Assembly: GCF_017744155.1 (NCBI RefSeq)
Contig: NZ_JAGHQT010000024.1
Location: 1-44,761, forward strand
Direction: 5' to 3'
Length of the DNA stretch: 44,761 nucleotides
Source: Endozoicomonas sp. G2_1
Lineage (GTDB): Bacteria > Pseudomonadota > Gammaproteobacteria > Enterobacterales > Alteromonadaceae
Position numbers and translations under genes: made by a program. The notes below the pieces were generated by a model. That model saw only the letters and a list, made by a program, of their open reading frames with translations. It was not told the origin of the DNA and made no database searches. Numbering within the stretch: the stretch's first letter is position 1; the number at the start of each line of letters is the position of its first letter. Positions 8,858-16,622 of this stretch are shown piece after piece.

Positions 8858-10186
8858 TTATCCAATAGTTTTATAAATAACGGGATCTTGTTCTGGCTTT
8901 TGCTCATCAAAGCTCAGTGCAGTGAGATATTGCTCAGTCGCTCTATTCGCTTCATCTTCGGTACGTGCGTGAACTCTAGCGACAACATCGCCACTGTTAA
9001 TTTCAGTACCAACAGGCACAATTTGGTCGAAACCAACCGTGTGATCAACAGCTTGGTCATTAGCAACACGGCCACCACCAAGTTCCACGACGGACATACC
9101 AATATCAAATGTTTGCATTGCTGAAATGAAACCTGTACGCGGTGCCACGATATCTTTGACGACATTTGCCGTTTGCATTGACTGCCATGGCGTTTCGACA
9201 AAGTTTTTAGGGCCACCTAGGGCAAAGATCATTTGGTCAAACTGTTCTGCAGCTTTGCCTGAGCTTAATACGTTATTGATCTGTTGTTCAGCATCTTGCT
9301 CTGAACTTGCAAGCCCAGTGTTGATCAACATTGCTTTTGCCAAACTGACAACGACTTGATGAAGTCTTGGCTCAAGGTAATCGCCGCGCAGGTATAGCGC
9401 CGTTTCTACCATTTCAAGCGCATTACCGGCAGTGTTACCAAGCACTTGATTCATATCGGTAATAATAGCTTGAGTTTTAACACCGGCACCATTGGCAACA
9501 TCAACAATACTTTGTGCCAGCGCGGTCGCATCAGTCAAACTATTCATCATAGCACCGTTACCCACTTTAACATCCATGACTAACGCATCTAAACCCGCAG
9601 CCAACTTCTTGGATAAAATAGACGCCGTAATCAAAGGGATAGACTCAACCGTTGCAGTAACATCGCGAATACCATAAAGGCGTTTATCTGCTGGAGCCAA
9701 ATTAGCCGTTTGCGAAATAATTGCCATTTGTTGCTTGGCAACAATCTCTTTGAAGTGCTCTATACTCGGCTGGACATTGAAGCCGGCAATACTTTCGAGT
9801 TTATCGGCAGTACCACCTGTGTGGCCCAAGCCACGACCTGAAATCATCGGCACATAGGCACCACAAGCGCCAACAATAGCGGCAAGCATAAAACTTACTT
9901 TATCGCCAACACCACCGGTTGAATGTTTGTCAACCACAGGACCGTCAACATTGAACTGGTCTTGGCCGCGCCATGTTAAGGTTTCGCCGGAATTCATCAT
10001 CGCTTTAGTTAAAGCAACGGTCTCTTCGACTTTCATTCCTTGTTGGAAAATTGCCATCGCCATCGCACCGACTTGAGCATCGTTAAAATAACCAGACACT
10101 AAGCCATCGACAAACGTTTGAATTTGTTCACTAGAAAGCTGTTCGCCGTTGCGCTTAGCTCTTATTATTTCTTGGGGTAAAAACAT
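8858..10186 (-). CDS. deoA: Thymidine phosphorylase
   Basis: Phosphorolysis of thymidine and deoxyuridine to the base and 2-deoxyribose 1-phosphate. It has 442 residues (E. coli 440), type 3 nucleoside phosphorylase fold. The signature SGRGLGHTGGTADKLESI is near residue 115, the phosphate-binding KHSTGGVGDKVS near 88, and the family's typical VMDVKVGNGAMM around 205. AAGGAA lies before the ATG. It follows cdd by 64 bp on the same strand and probably shares its promoter and RutR-like operator. Its product feeds DeoB and DeoC. No purine nucleoside phosphorylase (deoD) or uridine phosphorylase (udp) is present in the window. Confidence 0.97.
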   Translation of the reverse strand: MFLPQEIIRAKRNGEQLSSEQIQTFVDGLVSGYFNDAQVGAMAMAIFQQGMKVEETVALTKAMMNSGETLTWRGQDQFNVDGPVVDKHSTGGVGDKVSFMLAAIVGACGAYVPMISGRGLGHTGGTADKLESIAGFNVQPSIEHFKEIVAKQQMAIISQTANLAPADKRLYGIRDVTATVESIPLITASILSKKLAAGLDALVMDVKVGNGAMMNSLTDATALAQSIVDVANGAGVKTQAIITDMNQVLGNTAGNALEMVETALYLRGDYLEPRLHQVVVSLAKAMLINTGLASSEQDAEQQINNVLSSGKAAEQFDQMIFALGGPKNFVETPWQSMQTANVVKDIVAPRTGFISAMQTFDIGMSVVELGGGRVANDQAVDHTVGFDQIVPVGTEINSGDVVARVHARTEDEANRATEQYLTALSFDEQKPEQDPVIYKTIG

Positions 10187-10250
10187 GAAATTCCTTATAG
10201 TTTACATAATTAGCGTTATGCACAACGCCATTGTCATGTCTAAAAAAAGA

Positions 10251-10691
10251 TTAGTCGTTTAAAAATTCAGGCGTAAACGCATCGGGCAGTAATTCGGTCA
10301 CCGTCCATGATTTTTGCTGTCCAAGATGATTACTGGCAATCACCTTCGCATTTGCTGGCAAAAACTCGCTGATCACTTGACGGCACGCGCCACAAGGTGG
10401 AGTTAAGCGCTCTTCTTCTGTGTATATCACGATAGTTGTTAACTTTTTATCGCCATTAACAACTGCCTGGCCAATACTGTTGCGCTCAGCGCAAACCGTT
10501 AAACCATACGAAGCGTTTTCAACATTACAACCTGGGTAAATATTGCCTCTTTCACTAAGAGATGCAGCGCCAACATGAAAATTACTATAAGGCGCGTGGG
10601 CGTTGTTATACGCCACTTTTGCGCTAGCGATTAACTCGGTTAATTGTTGATCACTTGCTGCTTGATTCGTTTCATTATCAATTTTAGACAT
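10251..10691 (-). CDS. cdd: Cytidine deaminase, short homotetrameric type
   Basis: Deaminates cytidine and deoxycytidine to uridine and deoxyuridine. Its 146 residues match the Bacillus-type tetrameric enzyme, not the about 294-residue dimeric E. coli form. Zinc-site motifs are CAERNSI (Cys67, catalytic Glu69) and PCGACRQV (Cys100, Cys103), with the substrate segment APYSNFHVGAA at residues 33-43. It is the first gene of the cdd-deoA unit. A near-perfect RutR-like palindrome lies about 170 bp upstream. Deamination converts cytidines into substrates that DeoA, Udk and Upp can handle. Confidence 0.96.
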   Translation of the reverse strand: MSKIDNETNQAASDQQLTELIASAKVAYNNAHAPYSNFHVGAASLSERGNIYPGCNVENASYGLTVCAERNSIGQAVVNGDKKLTTIVIYTEEERLTPPCGACRQVISEFLPANAKVIASNHLGQQKSWTVTELLPDAFTPEFLND

Positions 10692-10859
10692 AATTACATT
10701 CTAATATTTTTGTCTCGTCGCCACTTTTTCTGACTTTTTGTGATTATCTAAAGCTGTAAATACTAGCTTTATTCATGTACTAATTTAGGTAGCTGGTTAG
10801 TTATATCGTAATGAGCAATTGAGAATAATAAACACAAAAAATTATTCCCACCACACAAA

Positions 10860-10875
10860 TTGACCATATGGTCAG
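10860..10875. promoter_or_regulatory. RutR-box-like operator upstream of cdd-deoA
   Basis: TTGACCATATGGTCAG matches 13 of the 14 fixed positions of the E. coli RutR consensus, with a perfect inner palindrome TGACCATATGGTCA. It lies in the 307-bp gene-free stretch between cdd and the terminator of the Oar-like receptor, 169 bp from the cdd ATG. I could not place the cdd promoter confidently. It is the best match to the box in the window. Confidence 0.7.
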
Positions 10876-10949
10876 ACTTTTAATTCTAACCTATTTTCTC
10901 TAAAAGAAAAGTAAATTTGCCAATAACTTTGAATAAAAATTAACGATAA

Positions 10950-10977
10950 AAAAACCCCGCTCTAGAGCGGGGTTTTT
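10950..10977 (-). terminator. Terminator of the Oar-like TonB receptor
   Basis: A near-perfect palindrome: ACCCCGCT and AGCGGGGT around a CTAG centre, with A- and T-tracts on both sides. It lies 22 bp beyond the receptor stop. The symmetric tracts mean it can also stop transcription coming from the left. Confidence 0.9.
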
Positions 10978-10998
10978 GACAATTAAATGACAGTTACA

Positions 10999-13900
10999 TT
11001 AGAACTTGTATTTAACACCAACTTTGATCTTCCAAGAAGATTGGTCTAGGTCTAGTGAGAAAGAGTCATCGCGTACGCCAGTAATTACGTAACGACCTTG
11101 GTCGTCAATGTTTGTATCGTACAAGCGCAATGTACCGAAGTCACTATCTTCAACTTTACCTTGTGAGCTATCGATAAAGTTCAGGAAGTTATCGAATACA
11201 AAGTAGATTTCGCCTTTGTGGCCATCGAGAATACCTGGAATTTCTTGACGGAAGCTCAAGTCTAACGTGTTAACCCAAGGAGTTGTAACAGAGTTCTTAG
11301 GTGCATAACCACCAGCATATGAAGATAAGCCTGCTGCATCAATCGTCGCTAGTACTTCAGCTTCAGTTACACCGTCATAAACAACATTGGCATCGCCTGC
11401 TGTTGGGATGTATGGTAGGAAGTTACCATTGTCAAAGCCCGGGCTAAGCGTATCGCGGAATAAGCTGCGGTTTCTGTTAAGTACATAAGATACTGGCTGA
11501 CCAGAACGACGCTCGAAGAACACGTTGAAGTTAGTTTCATAACCTTCAAAGAACTCAGTTTTGTAACCGAAGTTAAATACGAATCTGTGTTCAATTTCAA
11601 AGCGGCCCGTACCTAAGTGATCTGCAGCCACGTTACGGTTAACAGCTGGCGAGAAACGGTAGTTACTGCGCGCTGTAGAACTTGTTCCAGGGTTAGCTTC
11701 TGTGATGTCTTGGTTCGTGTATGAGAAGTTCCAAGAAACACCGTTGTCGTAGTACTTGCTTAAGCTAGTAGCGAAGATCTTAGAACGACCACCATCATCA
11801 GCATTTGTTAATAACAAGTCATAACGGTTGTCATCATCTCTGTACAAGATACGGCCGCCGTCAGCTGTTCTGCCTAAGATATCAGACTCTTGCAATGACG
11901 CATCACGCCAGAATGCTGTATCTTTACGATCGATGTATAAAAACTCGTTAGTCCACTGAACATCTTCACCCAATACAGGAATATCAATTAATGAATCAAC
12001 AGCTAAACGGTAACGCCAATCGTTTGGTAACTTAAAGTTAGGATCTGTTAGTGAAACATTACCATTGCTTTGAGCGTTTTCAATGGCAGCACTTGCTTCT
12101 GGAAGAATATTAGTAATCGCGTTTGCAGGAACTACTACGTCGTCAGCACTAAAGAAGCCACTAGTTACACCATTTTCAGAGTACGCATTTGATACCCATA
12201 CATTTGGCTGACCACCAGTGTAACGACCTACGCCACCTTTAATGGTCACGTCTTCATTAACTTCATACTTGAAGCCAAAACGAGGTAAAACAATGTCTAA
12301 ACCGTCAAGGTTTTCAGTATTGTCGATACCAGTACGGTTTAATGAATTTTGGTTAAATGGTGGTTTGTCGTCAGAACCTAAACGCTCATAACGAAGACCA
12401 AAAGTTAACGTTAACTCATCTGAGTAATCCCAAGTATCTTGGATGTATAATGATAAAGTTTCACGTTGGAAGATAGCACTTGCTGCCGCTGGGTTGTTAC
12501 CAGTACCGTTTGAGTATTCATAACTTGATGCACGGCGATTACGGAAATCTTCAATGCTATCAAATTCAAGCACACCTAATGAGCCTGGAACAAAAACGTT
12601 AGCAATTGAAAGTTCTTGGTACTCTACACCGAACTCAACACTGTGGAAATCGAATAAGTATTCTGCATCTACTTTTAAGATTTCTGTTTCAGTGTCTAAG
12701 GTGTTTGCTTGACGGAAACGGTCAGTACCAAAGGCAATACGACCACCCGACGGTAAGTTATCAATAGTTACATCAGCACTTTGACCAAATGAATTTTGAC
12801 GGTTTTCAACGTCTTTATTGGTGTAGCTAATTTCAGTTGAGAAACTATCAGTCCAATCAGAGTATAACTTAACACTGTAGTTGTTTAGCGTTTCACTAAC
12901 GTTGTACCACTGAGAAGAAAGTCTAAGTTCGCTATCTCTGTCAGTAAGGTTACGCGTTCTGTTACCTTCGTTGAACTGGTATGTAAACGCAGCACGGTGA
13001 AAATCGTTAATATTCCAGTCAATTTTTGCTACCCACTTTTCATCTTCTTCAAGTGGAGAACCTGTTGGAGAGCCGATTTGCTCATCTGTTAGACCGTATA
13101 CTGAACGTGCGATATCAGTGATTTGTTGAACTTCAGCCAAAGTAGCATCAGTTTCGTTAGCAGCACCTGAGCCTGCAGCACCCCATTCTAAAGTTTGCGG
13201 AGCTTCAAAGAATTCGTAGGCGGCGAAGAAGAACAACTTATCTTCAATAATCGCGCCACCTAAATGTGCACCGTAAGTTTTCTCGTCGATTTCAACTTCG
13301 ATATCACGGCCGTTATCACGAACATCACCGATACCACCTAAGCCATCAGACAAGCGCTCGTAGAAGAAACCACCAGTGAATTCGTTAGTACCTGATTTAA
13401 GTACCGCATTTACCAAACCACCAGAAAAGCCTGATACTTTGGCGTCAAAAGGAACTGTATCGACTGTTACTTGATCAAGTGCATCAAATGGGAGCGGAGA
13501 ACGCTGAGTTGGGTAACCACCGTCATTCAAACCAAAGTCATCGTTTTGGCTGATACCATCAACAGTAATACTGTTGAAACGCGGGTTTGAACCTGCAATA
13601 GTGATTGGTGCTGAGCTACCAGGTAAAATAGAGACTAATGGGTTAGCTCGAATTACATCTTTAACGTCACGCGTTAAACTAGCTGCGTTTTGGATTGCTT
13701 CTTCACCAAAGTAGCTGCTACCAGCTGATGAGGTAAATGCAGCGGCACTCGCTGTTACTACAATCTTTTCAACTTGGTCAGCTTCTAATTGCGCATTTAA
13801 GCGTTCAGTTTCACCAAGTTGTAAAAATAGATCTGTAATTTCTTGATCTTGGTACTCGTCAGAGTCGATTGTCACTTTGTAAGGACCACCGACACGTAAG

Positions 13901-14124
13901 CCTTTCGCTTGGAAACCACCTAGCGAGTTAGTTGTTACGGTTTTCTTTGTACCTGATGGTAAATGGGTAATAACAATTTTAGTACCCGCTGCTGGTTGAC
14001 CTTGAGGAGTAGTAATTACACCTCTAACGCCTGATGACGTTTCGTCAGCAAATGCAGCTGTTGATAAACCAAGTGCTACAACTAACGCACCTGCTACTTG
14101 GGAAAGACGATGAGTTTTCATCAT
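10999..14124 (-). CDS. Oar-like TonB-dependent receptor with N-terminal carboxypeptidase-regulatory-like domain
   Basis: 1041-residue outer-membrane receptor. It has a signal peptide (1-26, cleavage after AFA), an Ig-like CarboxypepD_reg domain at about 28-110 (GVRGVITTPQGQPAAGTKIVI), a plug at about 115-245 with EKIVVTAS and NSITVDGISQNDDFG, and a large barrel ending in KVGVKYKF. I start it at 14124 because AAAGGA lies 5 bases before this ATG and the signal peptide begins there; the frame stays open to 14181. It is divergent from the RutR-like regulator and shares a 550-bp control region with RutR-like sites. The next genes make a surface nuclease/phosphatase and an alkaline phosphatase, so nucleotides, oligonucleotides or nucleosides are plausible substrates. 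Oar-like proteins elsewhere handle peptides or proteins, so this is inference. Confidence 0.93.
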   Translation of the reverse strand: MMKTHRLSQVAGALVVALGLSTAAFADETSSGVRGVITTPQGQPAAGTKIVITHLPSGTKKTVTTNSLGGFQAKGLRVGGPYKVTIDSDEYQDQEITDLFLQLGETERLNAQLEADQVEKIVVTASAAAFTSSAGSSYFGEEAIQNAASLTRDVKDVIRANPLVSILPGSSAPITIAGSNPRFNSITVDGISQNDDFGLNDGGYPTQRSPLPFDALDQVTVDTVPFDAKVSGFSGGLVNAVLKSGTNEFTGGFFYERLSDGLGGIGDVRDNGRDIEVEIDEKTYGAHLGGAIIEDKLFFFAAYEFFEAPQTLEWGAAGSGAANETDATLAEVQQITDIARSVYGLTDEQIGSPTGSPLEEDEKWVAKIDWNINDFHRAAFTYQFNEGNRTRNLTDRDSELRLSSQWYNVSETLNNYSVKLYSDWTDSFSTEISYTNKDVENRQNSFGQSADVTIDNLPSGGRIAFGTDRFRQANTLDTETEILKVDAEYLFDFHSVEFGVEYQELSIANVFVPGSLGVLEFDSIEDFRNRRASSYEYSNGTGNNPAAASAIFQRETLSLYIQDTWDYSDELTLTFGLRYERLGSDDKPPFNQNSLNRTGIDNTENLDGLDIVLPRFGFKYEVNEDVTIKGGVGRYTGGQPNVWVSNAYSENGVTSGFFSADDVVVPANAITNILPEASAAIENAQSNGNVSLTDPNFKLPNDWRYRLAVDSLIDIPVLGEDVQWTNEFLYIDRKDTAFWRDASLQESDILGRTADGGRILYRDDDNRYDLLLTNADDGGRSKIFATSLSKYYDNGVSWNFSYTNQDITEANPGTSSTARSNYRFSPAVNRNVAADHLGTGRFEIEHRFVFNFGYKTEFFEGYETNFNVFFERRSGQPVSYVLNRNRSLFRDTLSPGFDNGNFLPYIPTAGDANVVYDGVTEAEVLATIDAAGLSSYAGGYAPKNSVTTPWVNTLDLSFRQEIPGILDGHKGEIYFVFDNFLNFIDSSQGKVEDSDFGTLRLYDTNIDDQGRYVITGVRDDSFSLDLDQSSWKIKVGVKYKF

Positions 14125-14366
14125 TAAGTTCCTTTGTGTTTCATGTTTTGTGTTTATTTTGCGCATTACTATGCAATGCAATAAAGCGTCTAATTTTATA
14201 ACCAGTTAATTAGAACATTTTTTTATTACATTTTGATTACATTCTAAACCAAGCAAAAAAAATACGCATCGAAAATTTATACTTAAAGCAAAAATCTACA
14301 CTTAAAGCGCTGTAAATAAAGAACTTATTTATGAACAAACAAATGTCCAATAAACACTTATTAACG

Positions 14367-14438
14367 ACAATAAAATTTCATCTTCAACAGGTCAACTGAT
14401 TGACCAGATGCACCATTGTTTATTAACCGTTCGGTCAA
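14367..14438. promoter_or_regulatory. Divergent control region with RutR-like palindromes
   Basis: GGTCAACTGATTGACC (14390-14405) is a perfect palindrome whose arms are TTGACC -35-like boxes pointing in both directions. On the minus strand, TTGACC (14395-14390) is followed after 17 bp by TATTGT (14372-14367), a plausible promoter for the Oar-like receptor with a leader of about 235 nt. A second RutR-like box, TTAACCGTTCGGTCAA (14423-14438, 11 of 14 fixed positions), lies on the regulator side. The plus-strand promoter is less clear. The rest of 14125-14673 is A+T-rich with no gene seen. Confidence 0.55.
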
Positions 14439-14673
14439 ACAACAAATACAAACTCGAATAGTTGTTTCCAAATCAAGCAAATACTGGTTAAATAAAAACC
14501 AAGCCATTTTCATTAGCTAACAAAAATAATTAATTAGGCAAACTAACGGTATACAAACACTATATTGCAGTTAGAATAATGCCCTAATTGATTGGCACTA
14601 GCCGATAATATATGACCAATATTAGAACGACTTAGCACTAACTAAGTCATAACATAGATTAGGTATGTGATCG

Positions 14674-15345
14674 ATGGATGAAGTGATTGAACCCAATAAT
14701 AATAAACCGAATGAACCTGCGCCAAAACAGCAAAATAAGCAAGAGATAAACCGTCTACTGAGCCAAGAAAAAATTATCAATGCAGCCCAGCAAGAGTTTA
14801 TTACTCATGGCTACAAAGGTGCAACGGTGCAGTCAATCGCTGACCGAGCTGAATTACCCAAGGCTAATGTACTCTATTACTTCAAAAACAAAGAAAACAT
14901 TTATCACGCGGTTTTGCAAAAAACCCTTGATATGTGGGATGACGGTATCGGCGATATAGATATTAATGATGGCCCTAGAGTGGCGTTAGAAAAATTCATC
15001 AATTCTAAAATCGATATGTCGTTTGCCAATCCGAGCGCATCTAAAATCTACGCGATGGAAATTATTCAAGGGGCACCTCAATTAAACGAATATGCCCGCA
15101 CCTATCAAAGAAAATGGGTTCGAGAAAAGGCTAAAATATTTCAACACTGGATTGACAATGGCGAAATGGCTGATGTTGACCCAGAAAACCTAATCTATCT
15201 TATTTGGTCGACTACGCAACATTATGCTGATTTCGAAACACAAATTCTGACCATTAAAAACCAGCGCGAATACGAGCAAGAAGATATCGACAAAGTAAAA
15301 AGCTTTTTGCTCGATTTCATCTTGCGAGGCTGCAAGCTTAAATAA
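14674..15345 (+). CDS. TetR-family regulator, RutR-like
   Basis: 223 residues. An N-terminal charged tail (1-30) precedes the TetR HTH (about 33-78: EKIINAAQQEF, TVQSIADRAELPKANVLYYF). The C-terminal ligand domain has strong RutR features: SKIYAMEIIQGAP near 123-134 and DPENLIYLIWSTTQHYADF at 169-187, which closely parallels E. coli RutR (DPQHLIFMIWASTQHYADF). RutR binds uracil and thymine and recognises TTGACCAnnTGGTCAA, versions of which occur at 4411, 10860 and 14423. It is first in a tight operon with the EEP lipoprotein (20-bp gap) and phosphatase, and probably autoregulated. No rut pyrimidine-degradation genes are nearby, so it appears reassigned to salvage. I am confident in the family, less so in the ligand. 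Confidence 0.88.
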   Translation: MDEVIEPNNNKPNEPAPKQQNKQEINRLLSQEKIINAAQQEFITHGYKGATVQSIADRAELPKANVLYYFKNKENIYHAVLQKTLDMWDDGIGDIDINDGPRVALEKFINSKIDMSFANPSASKIYAMEIIQGAPQLNEYARTYQRKWVREKAKIFQHWIDNGEMADVDPENLIYLIWSTTQHYADFETQILTIKNQREYEQEDIDKVKSFLLDFILRGCKLK

Positions 15346-15365
15346 ATAGCAACACAAATAAACGA

Positions 15366-16601
15366 ATGAACAAAAAAATCTCACTATTTTCTCTTAGCCT
15401 GCTCGCTGCAGGCTGTAGTATTGAAAACACTGGCCAATTAGCGAGTGACACCATGACGACTGAATCCGTTAAAACGCAAACGATTAAAGTCGCAACGTTT
15501 AATGTCAGTATGGAAGCACTAAATTATTTGCCCTATGACCCAACGCGAAAAACACTTGCTCAAGGCCCAGAGTTAATCACTGCGTTAAGAAGCAATCGTC
15601 AGCAAATTAAAAATATTGCTGAAATTATTCAACGAACAAATCCAGATATTATATTACTCAATGAATTTGATCGCAGTGATGACTTTGCACAGTCCCTAAA
15701 GATTTTTAAAGAGCAATACCTCGCCGTTAGCCAAAATGGGCAAGCGCCTATCGAATTTCCATACAGCTACCAAGGACCCGTAAACACAGGTGTAAAAGCG
15801 CCTTTTGATTTCAATAACAATCAAATCAAAGGTGAATTACCTGCTGACACCTATGGTTTTGGTCACTTTGCCGGACATTTTGGCATGGTCTTGTTGTCAA
15901 AGTACCCAATAAACCAAAAGCAAATCAGAACTTTTCAACAGTTTAAATGGCAAGATATGCCAGGCGCACTTGAGCCAGTTGAACCATCAACCAATCAGCC
16001 TTGGTACAATAAAGAGGCGTGGCAAAACTTTCGACTGTCGTCAAAATCTCATTGGGATATTCCAGTTAATGTCGATGGCAAGCTCGTTCACATTCTCGCC
16101 AGCCATCCAACACCGCCAGTTTTTGATGGTCCAGAGGACCGAAATGGCAAGCGTAATCACGACGAAATACGTTTTTGGCGTGATTATTTAAATGGCGAAC
16201 AAGCTAGCTATATCTACGACGATAAAAACCAATACGGCGGCCTAGAAAACGATCAAGCATTCGTCATTTTAGGGGATTTGAACGCTTCAGCTGACGAAGG
16301 CGACGCCATCAATAGCTCTATTGCGGCACTAATTAACCACACCAAAATACAAGACGCTAAACCGAGCAGTTTGGGTGGTGTCGCGAGTGATAAGAAAAAT
16401 AGCCCGTTTGCTCAGTATCACACGGCCCATTGGGGTATGCGAGCAGACTACGTATTGCCATCAAAAGTTGGTTTTACCATTAAAGACTCTGGCATTTTTT
16501 GGCCCGAGCCGAGCGATGAAGGCTTCCGCTTAGTCAAAGACCGACAAGCCTCTTCCGATCACCGTTTGGTTTGGTTAGAACTCACCTTAGAAAATAAATA
16601 A
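15366..16601 (+). CDS. Outer-membrane lipoprotein of the endonuclease/exonuclease/phosphatase (EEP) family
   Basis: 411 residues. The N-terminus has a lipobox LAAGC with Cys17, and Ser18 at +2 favours outer-membrane sorting. The EEP fold follows: ATFNVS (Asn46), NPDIILLNEFD (metal-binding Glu100), ASHPTPP (catalytic His247), LGDLNAS (Asp304 and Asn306), RADYVLPS (Asp361) and SSDHRLV (Asp398/His399). All the usual active-site residues are present. The family includes nucleases, phosphodiesterases and sphingomyelinases; a surface nuclease or nucleotide phosphodiesterase is suggested by the RutR-like gene 20 bp upstream and the phosphatase 21 bp downstream. The exact substrate is not readable; lipid or inositol phosphate esters remain possible. 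Confidence 0.87.
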   Translation: MNKKISLFSLSLLAAGCSIENTGQLASDTMTTESVKTQTIKVATFNVSMEALNYLPYDPTRKTLAQGPELITALRSNRQQIKNIAEIIQRTNPDIILLNEFDRSDDFAQSLKIFKEQYLAVSQNGQAPIEFPYSYQGPVNTGVKAPFDFNNNQIKGELPADTYGFGHFAGHFGMVLLSKYPINQKQIRTFQQFKWQDMPGALEPVEPSTNQPWYNKEAWQNFRLSSKSHWDIPVNVDGKLVHILASHPTPPVFDGPEDRNGKRNHDEIRFWRDYLNGEQASYIYDDKNQYGGLENDQAFVILGDLNASADEGDAINSSIAALINHTKIQDAKPSSLGGVASDKKNSPFAQYHTAHWGMRADYVLPSKVGFTIKDSGIFWPEPSDEGFRLVKDRQASSDHRLVWLELTLENK

Positions 16602-16622
16602 TTCACTTTACTTGGAACTTAC

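Noticed and set aside
8914-9216. 100-codon minus-strand frame within deoA
   Set aside because: It lies inside the conserved C-terminal part of deoA in another frame, so it is incidental.
2790-10691. The nucleoside block as a horizontally acquired island
   Set aside because: Base use and protein character match the housekeeping genes, and no integrase, tRNA or direct repeats bound the block; only the small repeats around deoB look mobile.
13000-14000. Various frames of 60-120 codons opposite or within the two TonB receptor genes and other long genes
   Set aside because: They are shadow frames without ribosome sites or family features and are fully covered by well-supported genes.
14125-14181. 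Longer N-terminus for the Oar-like receptor
   Set aside because: The 19 extra residues are polar and precede a complete signal peptide; the ribosome site is placed for the ATG at 14124.
15190-15384. Minus-strand frame over the regulator's 3' end
   Set aside because: It is antisense to the conserved RutR-like segment, with no upstream signals.
16602-16622. Pho box before the alkaline phosphatase
   Set aside because: The gap is only 21 bp and the region before the operon shows no pair of CTGTCAT-like repeats.
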